DNA from: Actinocorallia sp. API 0066 | Lineage (GTDB): Bacteria; Actinomycetota; Actinomycetes; Streptosporangiales; Streptosporangiaceae | DNA: 64,000 bases | Assembly: GCF_020991275.1 (NCBI RefSeq) | Contig: NZ_JAJLQY010000009.1 | Coordinates: forward strand, 124,001-188,000 | Reading direction: 5' to 3' | Shown: piece after piece, positions 1 to 9,800 of the stretch | Position numbering within the stretch: position 1 is the first letter of the stretch | Layout of the letters: each line of letters starts with the position of its first letter | The notes under the pieces: generated by a model | Told to the model about the DNA's origin: nothing | The model's database searches: none | Seen by the model: the letters and a program-made list of their open reading frames with translations, nothing else | Program-made: the position numbers and the translations under genes

Positions 1-27
1 CCGCGCTACCAACTGCGCCACAGCCCC
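1..27 (-). tRNA. tRNA 5' fragment, probably tRNA-Ala
   Basis: On the minus strand the first 27 bases read as the 5' part of a tRNA: acceptor strand GGGGCTG, then a D-stem/loop GGCGCAGTTGGTAGCGC-type sequence. The rest, including the anticodon, lies outside the window. The GGGGCT start with G at position 3 fits bacterial tRNA-Ala, but identity cannot be confirmed without the anticodon. It is transcribed away from the AraC gene that follows. Confidence 0.85.
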
Positions 28-111
28 TTGACCGTAGAGACAATACCGTCTTCGGCGGGGTTCCCGTACTCGCGTGGGCGGTGGGTGGGTGCGTACGGTG
101 GACGGGTGGAG

Positions 112-957
112 ATGGTCTCGTGGCGTCCGGGGCCGGGGCTGCGGCCCTACCTCGGGCCGGTGTACGGGTACCGACAGGACGGCGGGGCGCCCGGCGTCCA
201 TCGGGGGGTGGCCTCGCCCTGGCTGACGGTCATCCTCACCTGGGACGAGCCGCTGCGGCTGGCGGAGGGCGCGGGGACGCAGGGTTACGGCGACCTTGTC
301 GGCGGGCTGCACCTGGCGCCGGAGACGATCGTGCACGACGGCAGGCAGTGCGGGATCCAGGTCGCGCTCCACCCGCGGGGCGCGCTGGCGCTGCTGGGAG
401 TGCCCGCGGGGGAGCTGGCGTTCCGGAACGTCGCCGGCGGGGACGTCCTGCCGGGCCTCGGAGAGCTGCGAGAGCGGCTGGGCGGGGCGACGGGCTGGGC
501 TGAGCGGTTCACGCTGCTCGAACGGTTCCTGCTGGCCCGGCTGGACGGACGGCCGCGCGGGCGGCCCGTCCTGCGGGACGAGATCGCCCAGGGCTGGCGG
601 CGCGTCCTGGAGACCGGCGGGGCGGTCGGCGTCGCGGAGCTGGCGGCCGAGACGGGGTGGAGCGAGCGGTACCTGCGGCGCGGGTTCGTCGAGCAGGTGG
701 GGATGCCTCCGGGCACGCTCGGCCGGGTCGTCAGGTTCGACACGGCACGGAGCGCCCTGCGCGCGCGGGCGGTGCGCGGAGAGCCGCTGCGCCTGGCCGA
801 ACTCGCACACGCGACGGGATACACCGATCAGGCGCACCTCAGCCGCGAGTTCCGCGCCTTCACCGGCCTGCCGCCCCTGCGTTACGTCAGGGCCGAGTTC
901 TTGGACGAGGCGTTCCGATTCGTACAAGACGACGACGGCGCGGCGGGGGAAGAGTGA
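112..957 (+). CDS. AraC family transcriptional regulator
   Basis: About 281 aa. The N-terminal ~140 residues look like the DUF6597-type sensor domain common in actinobacterial AraC proteins (motifs RPYLGPVYGY and WDEPLRL). The C-terminal ~100 residues form the AraC double helix-turn-helix, with GVAELAAETGWSERYLRR as the first HTH and LAHATGYTDQAHLSREFRAFTG as the second, ending in the usual PLRYV. It is probably a cytoplasmic DNA-binding regulator of the VOC gene that starts 4 nt after its stop. The frame is open back to a TTG at 28 and has GTG codons at 85 and 106. I chose ATG 112 because the conserved part starts there, but the ribosome site is weak and the start is uncertain. Confidence 0.85.
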   Translation: MVSWRPGPGLRPYLGPVYGYRQDGGAPGVHRGVASPWLTVILTWDEPLRLAEGAGTQGYGDLVGGLHLAPETIVHDGRQCGIQVALHPRGALALLGVPAGELAFRNVAGGDVLPGLGELRERLGGATGWAERFTLLERFLLARLDGRPRGRPVLRDEIAQGWRRVLETGGAVGVAELAAETGWSERYLRRGFVEQVGMPPGTLGRVVRFDTARSALRARAVRGEPLRLAELAHATGYTDQAHLSREFRAFTGLPPLRYVRAEFLDEAFRFVQDDDGAAGEE

Positions 958-961
958 AGGC

Positions 962-1378
962 ATGACCGACACAGCGAACACCAACGCGCCGGCGCCACAG
1001 GTCTGGCCGTCGCTCCGGGCCACCGACGCGCGCGGGCTCATCGCCTTCCTGGTCGAGGCCTTCGGCTTCGAGGAGGTCGTCTCCTACGGGGAGGGCGACG
1101 TCGTGCACCACGCCGAGCTCGCCTGGCCGCCCGGAGGCGGCATCATGCTCGGCTCCGACAGGAGGGACCCGGACGACAAGTTCGCGCTGCCTCCAGGCAC
1201 GTTCGGCGCCTACGTCGTCACCGACGAGCCCGACGCGCTGTGCGAGCGCGCACTGAAGGCGGGGGCCACCCTTGTGTCCGCGCTACAGGACACCGACTAC
1301 GGGTCCCGCGACTTCTCCGTCCGCGACCCCGAGGGCAACCTCTGGAACTTCGGCACCTATCGAGGCCATCCGCGCTGA
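962..1378 (+). CDS. VOC (glyoxalase/bleomycin resistance) family protein
   Basis: 138 aa, a single-domain vicinal-oxygen-chelate protein. The family signature is visible in WPSLRATDARGLIAFLVEAFGFEEV near the start and in the C-terminal RDFSVRDPEGNLWNFGTY. Members bind a metal or small ligand; substrates range from methylglyoxal-glutathione to antibiotics and cannot be read from the sequence. The ATG is preceded by GAAGG and lies 4 nt after the AraC stop, so the two are almost surely co-transcribed. Confidence 0.9.
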   Translation: MTDTANTNAPAPQVWPSLRATDARGLIAFLVEAFGFEEVVSYGEGDVVHHAELAWPPGGGIMLGSDRRDPDDKFALPPGTFGAYVVTDEPDALCERALKAGATLVSALQDTDYGSRDFSVRDPEGNLWNFGTYRGHPR

Positions 1379-1505
1379 TCCGAGGCCGTTCGGCGCCCTT
1401 CCGGCGCGCGGATTCACGCGGGGGCCGTCCGCGCGTCGCCGGGGAGTCGGACGGCGGCCGTCGCGAGGGCGTTAACGGGAAGTCTCCCGGGCGCGATGTA
1501 CGGGT

Positions 1506-2000
1506 ATGAGTGTGACGAACATGGCACAGGTCGCGGTGGCGACCGAAGCGGTCAAAGCGGAAACCGACGGCCGCACCCGGCTCTCTCCGGAATACACCAA
1601 GGACACCGCGCTGAACAGGGTCGCGGCGTTCATCCCCTCCGAGGCGGTCGCCGTCTATCTGGCGTTGTGGGCGTTCATCGACCCGCGCGCCGCCGTCGCC
1701 AAGTGGACGGTGTTCGGCGTCGGACTCGTCCTTGTCATCGCCTTCTATCTGCTGGCCTACCTACAGCGGCGCAGGGCCGTCACCTCCGGGGGCGGAGATA
1801 GCCCCGCGCGCAGCCTGCGCGTCACGCTGCTCCTGCTGCTGTTCGCGATGGTCGCGTTCACGGCGTGGGCGGCGGCGATGCCGGGCAACCCGTTCACCCA
1901 GTTCGGCGACGGGGCGATGAAGGTGGGCGGCGGCGCCATCATCGTGCTGGGCGTCCTCCTGCCGCGCGTCGCCGACGTGCTGGGGCTCAGCGAGGTCTGA
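1506..2000 (+). CDS. Hypothetical membrane protein, 3 TM segments
   Basis: 164 aa, function not recognised. A hydrophilic N-terminus of about 40 residues precedes a hydrophobic stretch VAVYLALWAFI and two clear transmembrane segments (WTVFGVGLVLVIAFYLLAY and LRVTLLLLLFAMVAFTAWAAA). A final glycine-rich hydrophobic stretch (GGGAIIVLGVLLP) may be a fourth. There are no catalytic motifs. It stands alone between short intergenic gaps on both sides. Confidence 0.7.
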   Translation: MSVTNMAQVAVATEAVKAETDGRTRLSPEYTKDTALNRVAAFIPSEAVAVYLALWAFIDPRAAVAKWTVFGVGLVLVIAFYLLAYLQRRRAVTSGGGDSPARSLRVTLLLLLFAMVAFTAWAAAMPGNPFTQFGDGAMKVGGGAIIVLGVLLPRVADVLGLSEV

Positions 2001-2155
2001 CGGCCCGGCTACGGGACGGTGAAGATCCGCAAGTGGCGCGGCGTGGGCGACGTCTCGGCAACGAAGTGAACAAAGGCCGGGAAGTCAACTCCTGAGGGCC
2101 GTGGTGAGGGCTATTCTCCTTCAAGGTCATCTCAAGAGTGAGAGTGGAGCCCCCG

Positions 2156-3169
2156 ATGAGCACCGCCGTTAAGGCCAAGACCGTAACTCGATGGGCTGCG
2201 GTGGGCCTGATGGCCGCCGCGGTCCTCACCGCGACCGGTGGCGGTTTCGCCCAGTCCTATTCCGGCCTCTACCAGTGGGCGATCGAGCACGGGCTGACCG
2301 GCTGGAAGGCCGCGTCGTTCCCGCTGCTGGTCGACCTGTTCATCATCGTCGGCGAGCTCGGCCTGTTCCTGCTCGCCCTCGACGCCTACGCCATCCGCAA
2401 GACCCTCCTGTCCTGGCTCGACTTCATGCTGCCGCTGTTCATCGCGCTCGCCGGATGGACGGCGTCGCTGGTGTTCAACGTCGGCCACGTGCTGAACAAG
2501 GACTTCTCCTACCAGGCGACGGCCGCCGTCCCGCCGATAGTGTCCATGCTCGGCCTGTTCGTGCTGCTGCGGACCCTGCACCGCTACGTCGTCGTCGACC
2601 TCACCCGCGCCGAGGACGACGACATCAAGGCCCTCGAAGGGGCGGACGAACCCCGTCAGATCACCGCCAGCGCCGTCCGCGTCGCGCAGCTTGAGGCGCC
2701 CGCCGAGCAGCTCGCCGACCCGCTGGTGAACACCGCGACCGCGAAGGCGCCCGCCGAGCAGCCCGCGCCGGCCCAGGCCGCCGCGTCCGAGGCCGCCCCC
2801 GCCAAGGCCGCCGCGCCGGGCTCGGGCGAGTCGGAGGCCGAGCAGACGTTCGTGGACCTGCTGGAGCCGGTCTCCGACCTCAAGGCGCAGCCGGACCCGG
2901 GCAGCATGCGCACCATCGTCACCGAGGCGCTGAACAAGCACAACGGCGACGTCACCAGGACCTGCGCCGACCTGGCCGCCGAGGGCTACGCCATCGACGA
3001 GACCGAGGTCAGCAAGATCCGCGAGAACCACTGGTTCCCCTACTTCGCCTACCGCCTGGTCGCCAAGCACGGCCCGGACGGCAAGCTCGTCGCCCAGGAG
3101 CTCACCGACCTCGGCGTCGAGTTCGACCGCGTCGCGCTGCGCGACCTCGTCCGCAACTGGCGCGCCTAG
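2156..3169 (+). CDS. DUF2637-type membrane protein (SpdB-like)
   Basis: About 337 aa. Four TM segments occupy the first ~150 residues (WAAVGLMAAAVLTATGGG, AASFPLLVDLFIIVGELGLFLLAL, FMLPLFIALAGWTASLVFNVGHV, VPPIVSMLGLFVLLRTLHRYV). An Ala/Pro/Glu-rich linker follows, then a soluble C-terminal domain of about 90 residues (SMRTIVTEALNKHNGDVTRT onward). The membrane part matches the DUF2637 family, often found beside conjugation genes of actinomycete plasmids and AICEs. Here it stands alone in the chromosome. ATG 2156 was chosen with GTGGAG upstream; a GTG at 2138 is also open. A strong terminator follows the stop. Confidence 0.75.
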   Translation: MSTAVKAKTVTRWAAVGLMAAAVLTATGGGFAQSYSGLYQWAIEHGLTGWKAASFPLLVDLFIIVGELGLFLLALDAYAIRKTLLSWLDFMLPLFIALAGWTASLVFNVGHVLNKDFSYQATAAVPPIVSMLGLFVLLRTLHRYVVVDLTRAEDDDIKALEGADEPRQITASAVRVAQLEAPAEQLADPLVNTATAKAPAEQPAPAQAAASEAAPAKAAAPGSGESEAEQTFVDLLEPVSDLKAQPDPGSMRTIVTEALNKHNGDVTRTCADLAAEGYAIDETEVSKIRENHWFPYFAYRLVAKHGPDGKLVAQELTDLGVEFDRVALRDLVRNWRA

Positions 3170-3183
3170 ACCCTCATCCCCAG

Positions 3184-3225
3184 GGGCGAAAGCCGGACGT
3201 TCCCCCGAACGTCCGGCTTTCGCCC
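3184..3225 (+). terminator. Strong intrinsic terminator
   Basis: A perfect 18-bp inverted repeat (3184-3201 with 3208-3225) has a six-base CCCCCG loop and is followed by TTTCT. It lies 15 nt after the stop of the DUF2637 gene. Confidence 0.9.
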
Positions 3226-3570
3226 TTTCTGCGTCTGTGGCGGGTGTTTGACGAACCCGTACTGGCCGCCGCCGGGGGCCGCAGCACGTCCGTATTCGAT
3301 GTGGCCCGGGGTTAGGCGAGTGTGGCCGGAAGGTCAGGCGAAAAGATCCGCCCGGATGAACGGCAGGCGTGCCCGCAAAGCCCTTTGATGTCCGGACTGT
3401 CCGGTGGTGTTCGTGGCGGGGTGTGGGTGGGTTGGTGGAGCGGTGGCGGGTTTGTGGTTGGTGGGGGGCTTGGGTAGGGGATCGGCGGTGATGCGGGGGG
3501 TGGAGCGGCGGGATTTGGGTGGGGTTGGGGGTGGGGGAGTCATTCGAAAGGATGATCGACTTGCCGTGAG
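3226..3570. other. Intergenic, G/T-rich low-complexity stretch
   Basis: I see no gene here. From about 3400 to 3540 the plus strand is almost only G and T with many runs of three or more G. A short open frame through it has no protein-like composition. The last bases (3544-3559) contain a degenerate second copy of the LexA-box pattern, TCGAAAGGATGATCGA, just upstream of the good one. Confidence 0.6.
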
Positions 3571-3586
3571 TCGAAATCTTGTTCGA
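3571..3586 (+). promoter_or_regulatory. LexA (SOS) box upstream of imuA'
   Basis: TCGAAATCTTGTTCGA matches the actinobacterial/Bacillus-type LexA operator TCGAACN4GTTCGA at 11 of 12 defined positions. It lies immediately upstream of imuA', as expected for the damage-inducible mutasome operon. Confidence 0.85.
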
Positions 3587-3596
3587 TGATGGGGGA

Positions 3597-4256
3597 GTGG
3601 GTGCGTGGGACGGGCTACGAGTCGAGGGACTCGTGGGGTCGTTGGGAACGCCGGAAGAACTTCTGGAAGAGCTGGTTCCGGTGCTCGCGCCCCTGCGTCC
3701 GGTGGTGCCGCAGTTGAGAGGAGGCAGTGTGGTGACGGTCGGCGGGAGTGCCGCGCTGGGAACGGCGCTGGTCGCGGGGGCGGCCCGGGGCGAGGAGTGG
3801 GCGGCCGTCGTCGGGGTGCCGGAGTTCGGGGTGGCGGCGGCGGTCGGGATGGGGGCCGACCCGGATCGGCTGCTGCTGGCCGACGCGCCCGGCGGGAGAT
3901 GGACGGAGGTGGTCGCCGCCCTGGCGGAGGGGGTGCGGCTGGTGCTGGTGCGTCCCCCCGCGCGGCCCGCGCCCGCGCAGGCCAGGCGGCTCGTCGCGGT
4001 GGCGCGCAAGCACGGGTGCGCCCTCGCCGTGCTCGGGCCCTGGGAGGGCGCCCACCTGCGGCTGACGGTCTCCGACGCGTCCTGGGAGGGGCTCGGGCAG
4101 GGGCACGGGCTGCTGCGCGCCCGTCGTGCCCGCGTCACCGCCACCGGGCGCACCGCACCGGGCCGGGGCAGGTCCGCCTGGCTGTTCCTCCCCGGCCCCG
4201 ACGGAAGGGTCGCTTCGGCGCCCACCCCCTTCCGCCGCCTGGGGGTGGTCGCGTGA
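3597..4256 (+). CDS. imuA': ImuA' mutasome accessory protein (RecA-like)
   Basis: About 219 aa. The protein resembles the RecA/SulA-like ImuA' that precedes imuB in actinobacteria. It keeps a RecA-like core (GGSVVTVGGSAALGTALVAGAA, EWAAVVGVPEFGVAAAVGMGADPDRLLLADAP), but the Walker A is degenerate (GGSAALGTA instead of GxxGxGKT), as in the family. In mycobacteria ImuA' and ImuB form a complex with DnaE2 for error-prone translesion synthesis after DNA damage. The stop overlaps the imuB GTG start. The start is uncertain: GTG 3597 is used here, while GTG 3633 has a better-spaced GAGGG. The LexA box sits directly upstream. Confidence 0.8.
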   Translation: MGAWDGLRVEGLVGSLGTPEELLEELVPVLAPLRPVVPQLRGGSVVTVGGSAALGTALVAGAARGEEWAAVVGVPEFGVAAAVGMGADPDRLLLADAPGGRWTEVVAALAEGVRLVLVRPPARPAPAQARRLVAVARKHGCALAVLGPWEGAHLRLTVSDASWEGLGQGHGLLRARRARVTATGRTAPGRGRSAWLFLPGPDGRVASAPTPFRRLGVVA

Positions 4257-5887
4257 CGGCCGCGCGCCCCGGCGGTCCCGAGGGCCGTGCGACGACCGGT
4301 GCCGCCGTGCCGGCCGGGGGCGGTCGTGTGCGGCGGGTCGCCGTCGTCTGGTGTGCGGACTGGCCGTTGGTGGCGGTGGGGATCGAGGCGGCGGTGCCCG
4401 GGGCCGTCCTGGAGAAGCACGGGTCGTCGGAGAAGGTGGCGGCCTGTACGGCGGCGGCCAGGGCGGCGGGGGTACGGCGCGGGCAGCGCAGGAGGGACGC
4501 GCAGCGGCTCTGCCCCGAGCTCGTTGTGGTGGAGCGGGATCTGGACGCGGAAGGGAGGGCGTTCGAAGGGGTGGCGGCCGCGGTGGCGGAGCTGACGCCG
4601 CGCGTCGAGGTGGTCAGGCCCGGCGTGTGCGCGATCCCGGCGCGGGGGGCGGCGCGGTTCCACGGCGGGGAGGAGGCGTTGCGGATCACCGTGCAGGACG
4701 CGGTGGTGGAGGCGGGGCACGACTGCGGCGTCGGCATAGCCGACGGGCTGTTCACCGCCGAGTTGGCGGCCCGCAACGGCGGCGGCGGGCTCATCGTGCC
4801 CGAGGGCGGGTCGGTGGCGTTCCTCGACGGGTTCCCGCTGGGGGTGCTGGCGGGGGCTGTTCCCGGCTGGGACGTCCTCGCGGAGGTGCTGGTGCGGCTC
4901 GGCGTCCGGACGCTGGGCGAGCTGGCCCGGCTGCCCGCGGGGGACGTCGCGGGCAGGTTCGGCGCGGCGGGCACGCTGGCGCACCGGCTGGCCGGGGGCG
5001 TCGAGCCGCGCGACGTGGCGCCGCACGCGGGCCTGCCCGACCTCACGGTGGTCCGCCCGTTCGACCCGCCCGCGGCGCGCTCGGACGAGGTCGTGTTCGC
5101 GGCCAAGGCCCTGGCCGACCGGCTGCACGCGGGCCTCGCCGCCGAGGGCCTGGCGTGCGTGCGGCTGGGCGTCGAGGTCGAGTTCGCCGACGGCGGGGTG
5201 TCGGAGCGGCTGTGGCGGCACGAGGGGCTGCTGTCGGCGCAGGCGGTCGCCGAACGGGTGCGGTGGCAGCTGTCGGGGTGGCGGCCCGCCGACGCGGACG
5301 CGGTCTGGGGCGGGGTGAGCGCGCTGCTCCTGGTGCCCGACCAGGTCGTCACCGACACCGGCGTCCAGCGCGCGCTGTGGGGCCGGGACGGCACGGGTGC
5401 GCGGGGCGAGCTGCCCGAACGTGTCGCGAGGGCCGCCGACAGGGTTCAGGCGATGCTGGGGCACGGCGCGCTCACCCGCCCCCACCTGACGGGCGGGCGC
5501 GGGCCCGGCGAGCGGGTGTTGCGCGTCCCGGTGGGCGACCTGCCGTTGGAGACGCGCCCGGAGGGCCCGTGGCCGGGCGCGCTGCCTACACCCGCCCCCT
5601 CGGTGGTGCTACCGGAGGCGAAGCCGGTCGAGCTGCGTGACGCGGAGGGCGCGCTGGTCAGGGTGACGGCGCGCTGTGTCCCGTCCGCGCCGCCCGCCCT
5701 GCTCGTCATGCCCGACGGGGCAAGACACCGCGTCGTCTCCTGGACGGGCCCCTGGCCCGCCCACGAACGCTGGTGGGATCCGAACGCGTCCCGCCGCCTC
5801 GTCCGCCTCCAGGTCCTCACCCCCCGCGCCGCCCACCTCCTCACCCTGGAACACAGCACCTGGACCCTGGAAGCCACCTATGACTAA
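4253..5887 (+). CDS. imuB: ImuB, inactive Y-family polymerase-like mutasome protein
   Basis: 544 aa. The fold is that of a Y-family polymerase, with palm/fingers over residues ~25-250 and a little-finger region (RPFDPPAARSDEVVFAAKALADRLHAGLAAEGL) at ~260-340. The metal-binding acidic residues are missing: the first motif reads VVWCADWPLVAVG instead of DxDxFFAsVE, and the second reads ARGAARFHGGEE where active enzymes have SIDE. This is typical of ImuB, which acts as the hub linking DnaE2, ImuA' and the beta clamp. GTG 4253 overlaps the imuA' stop (GTGA), indicating translational coupling. Third codon positions drift from G-rich at the 5' end to C-rich at the 3' end. Confidence 0.9.
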   Translation: MTAARPGGPEGRATTGAAVPAGGGRVRRVAVVWCADWPLVAVGIEAAVPGAVLEKHGSSEKVAACTAAARAAGVRRGQRRRDAQRLCPELVVVERDLDAEGRAFEGVAAAVAELTPRVEVVRPGVCAIPARGAARFHGGEEALRITVQDAVVEAGHDCGVGIADGLFTAELAARNGGGGLIVPEGGSVAFLDGFPLGVLAGAVPGWDVLAEVLVRLGVRTLGELARLPAGDVAGRFGAAGTLAHRLAGGVEPRDVAPHAGLPDLTVVRPFDPPAARSDEVVFAAKALADRLHAGLAAEGLACVRLGVEVEFADGGVSERLWRHEGLLSAQAVAERVRWQLSGWRPADADAVWGGVSALLLVPDQVVTDTGVQRALWGRDGTGARGELPERVARAADRVQAMLGHGALTRPHLTGGRGPGERVLRVPVGDLPLETRPEGPWPGALPTPAPSVVLPEAKPVELRDAEGALVRVTARCVPSAPPALLVMPDGARHRVVSWTGPWPAHERWWDPNASRRLVRLQVLTPRAAHLLTLEHSTWTLEATYD

Positions 5888-5969
5888 CCCCAGAACCAAG
5901 AACCACAGGCCACCGCCAACGACCAACCACAGAAACACACCCCGAGAAGCACACATATGTACGGGCGCG

Positions 5970-6740
5970 ACCGGAGCACAGCTTAAGGACAGGCATCGGA
6001 AGGAGGGTCGCGGGGCACCGTTGACGGGCGGCCGTAGGAGCACGCACCCAGAGGCGGATGTGCGTAGAGGGCGTGGTCGGAGTGCAGGCACAAGGACGGG
6101 CGCCGGAGGGGGCCGTGGAATGCCGATGACGGGCGACTACGGGAGCACGTGCGGGGAGGGCGGCGTGCGTAGGAGAGCGATCAGAGCGCGGCGTAAGGAC
6201 GGGCGCCGGAAGGAGGGTCGCGGGGTGCTGTTGGCGGGCGGCCGCAGGAGCACACGCCGGGAAGCGCACGTGGTCGGAGTGCGGCGTAAGGACGGGTGCC
6301 GGGAGGAGGGTCGTGGGGTGCTGTTGGCGGGCGGCCGTGGGAGCACACGCCGGGAAGTGGGCGTGTGTGCGGGCGTGGTCGGAGTGCAGCTTGGGGACGG
6401 GCATTGGAAGGAGGGTCGTGGGGTGCTGTTGGCGGGCGGCCGTGGGAACACGCGTCGGGAGGTGGGCGTGTGTGGGGGTGTGGTCGGAGTGCGGCGTAAG
6501 GGCGGGCGCTGGGAGGAGGGGCGTGGGGTGTTGTTGGTGGGCGGCTGTGGGAGTAGGTGCTGGGAGGGAGACATGTGTAGGGGTGTGGTCAGAGTGCGGG
6601 GTAGGGCCGGGCGTCGGAAGGCGCCGTTGGCGGGTGGCCGTGGGGACACGCGTCGGGAGGTGGGTGTGTGTGGGGGTGTGGTCGGAGTGTGGTGTGAGGA
6701 CGGGTGTTGGGGGGAGGGGGTGGGTTGTGGGGTTTGGTAA
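5970..6740. repeat. About 8 tandem 105-bp imperfect repeats
   Basis: Successive copies, anchored on a GTCGGAGTGCGG-like sequence, start at about 5970, 6076, 6180, 6273, 6378, 6483, 6588 and 6681. Spacings are 106, 104, 93, 105, 105, 105 and 93. The two short copies lack 12 bp at different places, and the last is degenerate. Net lengths are multiples of three, so one plus frame stays open to 6740 and encodes a ~35-residue repeat (core EEGRGVLLAGGRGSTRREVGV). The reverse strand and the dnaE2 frame are also largely open. I cannot decide whether it is translated: there is no convincing start or ribosome site. It separates imuB from dnaE2. Confidence 0.85.
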
Positions 6741-6810
6741 TCCGGGGGTTTCTTGGAAGGAGTTTGTTCGGCGGTCTACTTGGGGGACGGGTGGGGGTGA
6801 GGGGACGGTT

Positions 6811-9800
6811 GTGGAGGCGGGGGTTGGGGAGGAAGGGCGGGGGTTTGTGGCTGGGGAGGTGGGTTGGGCGGAGTTGCACTGTCACTCGTCGTTCAGTTTT
6901 CTGGACGGGGCTAGTGATCCGGCGGCGTTGGCGCGGGAGGCGGCGCGGCTGGGGGTCGGGTATGTGGCGATCACCGACCATGACGGGATGTACGGGGCCG
7001 TCCAGTTCGCCGACGCCGTCCGGGCGGCGGGCATCCGCGGCGTGTACGGGGCGGAGCTGAGCCTGGACATGCCGGGCAGACGGGCGGGTGAGGCCGATCC
7101 GGGCGGCTGGCACCTGCTGGTGCTCGCCCGCGGCGCGGAAGGCTACCGGCGGCTGTGCGCGGCGATCACGAAGGCGCAGCTGCGCGGCGGCGAGAAGGGC
7201 CGCCCCCGCTACGACCTGGACGAGCTGAGCGAGGCGCACGACGGCCACTGGGCGGTGCTCACGGGCTGCCGGAAAGGCCCGCTGAGCCGGGGCGTCGGCC
7301 TCGCCGAGCTGGGCGAACGGTTCGGGCGGGGCAACGTGTTCGCCGAACTCATCGACCACCGGATGCCCGGCGACGACCCGCGCAACGACGCCCTCCACGC
7401 CGAGGCGAGGAAGCTGGGCTTCGGGGTCGTCGCCTCCAACAACGCGCACTACGCGACGCCGGGCCCGGAGGCGAGGCTGGCCCAGACGCTCGCCGCGATC
7501 CGCGCCCGCACCCCGCTGGACCAGATGGAGGGCTGGCTGCACGCGGCCGGCACCGCGCATCTGCGGACGGGCGCGGAGATGGCCGTCCGGCTGGCCCGCT
7601 TCCCCGGCGTCCGGGAGGCGACGGTCGAGCTCGCGGAGGCGTGCTCGTTCGACTTCAAGGCAGATCCGCCGGGGCTGCCGCGCTGGCCCGTCCCGGACGG
7701 CCACACCGAGGCGTCGTACCTGCGCGAGCTGACGTACAAGGGCGCGGTGCGCAGGTACGGCCCGCGTGACGCCGAACGCGTACCCGGCGCGTGGAAGCAG
7801 ATCGACCACGAGCTGGACGTCATCGAGCGGATGAAGTTCCCCGGCTACTTCCTCATCGTGCACGACATCGTGGAGTTCTGCCGCGAGAAGGGCATCCTGT
7901 GCCAGGGCAGGGGGTCGGCCGCCAACTCGGCCGCCTGCTTCGCGCTGGGCATCACCGGGGTGGACGCCGTCCACCACCGGCTGCTGTTCGAGCGGTTCCT
8001 GTCGCCGGGACGGGACGGACCCCCCGATATCGACCTGGACATCGAGCACAAACGCCGCGAGGAGGCGATCCAGTACGTCTACCGCAAGTACGGCCGCGAG
8101 TGCACCGCCCAGGTCGCGAACGTCATCTCCTACCGGCCCAAGATGGCAGTCCGGGACGCGGCCCGCGCGCTCGGCTACTCGCCCGGCCAGCAGGACGCCT
8201 GGTCCAAGCAGGTGGACTGGCGCGACCCGGTGAACATCGACCTCGTGCCGCCGCAGGTCATGGAGCTGGCCGAGCAGATGAGCAGGCTGCCCCGGCACCT
8301 GGGCATCCACTCGGGCGGCATGGTCATCTGCGAGCGCCCGGTCGGCGAGGTGTGCCCGATCGAATGGGCCGCGCGCGAAGGCCGGAGCGTCCTGCAGTGG
8401 GACAAGGACGACTGCGCCTCGGCCGGCCTCGTGAAGTTCGACCTGCTCGGCCTCGGGATGCTCTCCGCCCTCGCCGACTGCTTCCGGCTCGTCGCCGCCC
8501 ACCACGGCGAGCACTACGACCTCGCGACGCTCCCGCAGGACGACCCGGCCGTCTACGCGATGCTGTGCGACGCCGACTCGGTCGGGGTGTTCCAGGTCGA
8601 GTCACGCGCCCAGATGGCGACGCTCCCCAGGCTCAGACCCAGGAAGTTCTACGACCTGGTGATCGAGGTGGCGCTGATCCGTCCCGGGCCGATCCAGGGC
8701 GGCTCCGTCCACCCGTACCTGAAACGCCGCAGCGGCGACGAGGAGGCGACCATCCCGCATCCGCTCATGCGGAACGCGCTGGAGCGCACCCTGGGCGTTC
8801 CACTCTTCCAGGAGCAGATGATGCAGCTCGCCGTCGACTGCGCGGGGTTCACGCCGCAGGAGTCCGACGCGCTGCGCCAGGCGATGAGCTCCAAACGCGC
8901 GCCCGAACGGATCGAGCGGCTGCGCGCCCGGCTGCTGGCCGGCATGACCGAACGCGGCATCCCGCGGGACGTCGCCCTCGACGTCTACGACAAGATCCTC
9001 GGCTTCTCCAGCTTCGGGTTCCCCGAGTCGCACTCCCAGTCGTTCGCGCACCTCGTGTACGCGAGCTCCTGGCTGAAGCGGCACTTCCCGGCGGCGTTCA
9101 CCGCGGCGCTGCTGCGCAACCAGCCGATGGGGTTCTACAGCCCGCAGTCCCTGCTCGGCGACGCCAAACGGCACGGGGTGACGGTCCGGCCCGTCGACGT
9201 CAACGCCTCGGCCGCCCAGGCGACGCTGGAGGAGCCGCTCCCGCCCACGACGAGGCACCCGCACGGCCCGGAACGGCGGCAGCCGGCGATCCGGATCGGC
9301 CTGGACGCCGTCCGCGACCTCGGCGACGAGGCGGCACAACGCATAGCGGAAGGGAGACCCTATACGTCCATGGAGGACCTGGCCCTGCGCGTCCCGCTGT
9401 CGGCGGCGGCGTTGGAGGCCCTCGCGACGGCGGGGGCGTTCGACCGCTTCGGCCTGTCACGCCGGGAGGCGATCTGGACGGCGGGCGCGCTGGCGGGCAC
9501 CCGTCCCGGCCAGCTGCCCGGCACCACGCCCGGCCTGCGGGCGCCCGGCCTGCCGGAGATGTCGGTGGTCGAGGAGACCCTCGCCGACCTGTGGTCCACC
9601 GGGATCTCCGCGGTCCACCCGATGGCGCATGTCAGACCGCTGCTGGAGGAGTACCGGGCGCTGACCGCCGTCGCGCTGCGCACCGCCCGCGACGCGTCCA
9701 ACGTCGTCGTCGGCGGGCTCGTGACGCACCGGCAGCGGCCCCCGACGGCGGGCGGCGTCGTCTTCCTCAGCCTTGAGGACGAGACGGGCACCACCAACGT

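Noticed and set aside
3404-3589. 61-codon plus-strand ORF before imuA'
   Set aside because: It is Gly/Val-only sequence from a G/T-rich stretch, and it runs through the LexA box.
2132-5485. Very long minus-strand open frame (about 1100 codons) opposite the DUF2637 gene, imuA' and imuB
   Set aside because: It spans several real genes and a terminator, has Arg/Pro/Gly-rich shadow composition and no domain; typical of high-GC antisense frames.
5970-6740. CRISPR array
   Set aside because: Units are contiguous 105-bp tandem copies without short identical repeats separated by unique spacers, and no cas genes are present.
6313-6810. In-frame N-terminal extension of DnaE2 through the repeats
   Set aside because: The sequence is repeat-derived (Cys/Trp/Gly-rich) and unlike DnaE2 N-termini; the PHP domain begins at about 6865 and good GTG starts exist at 6811 and 6847.
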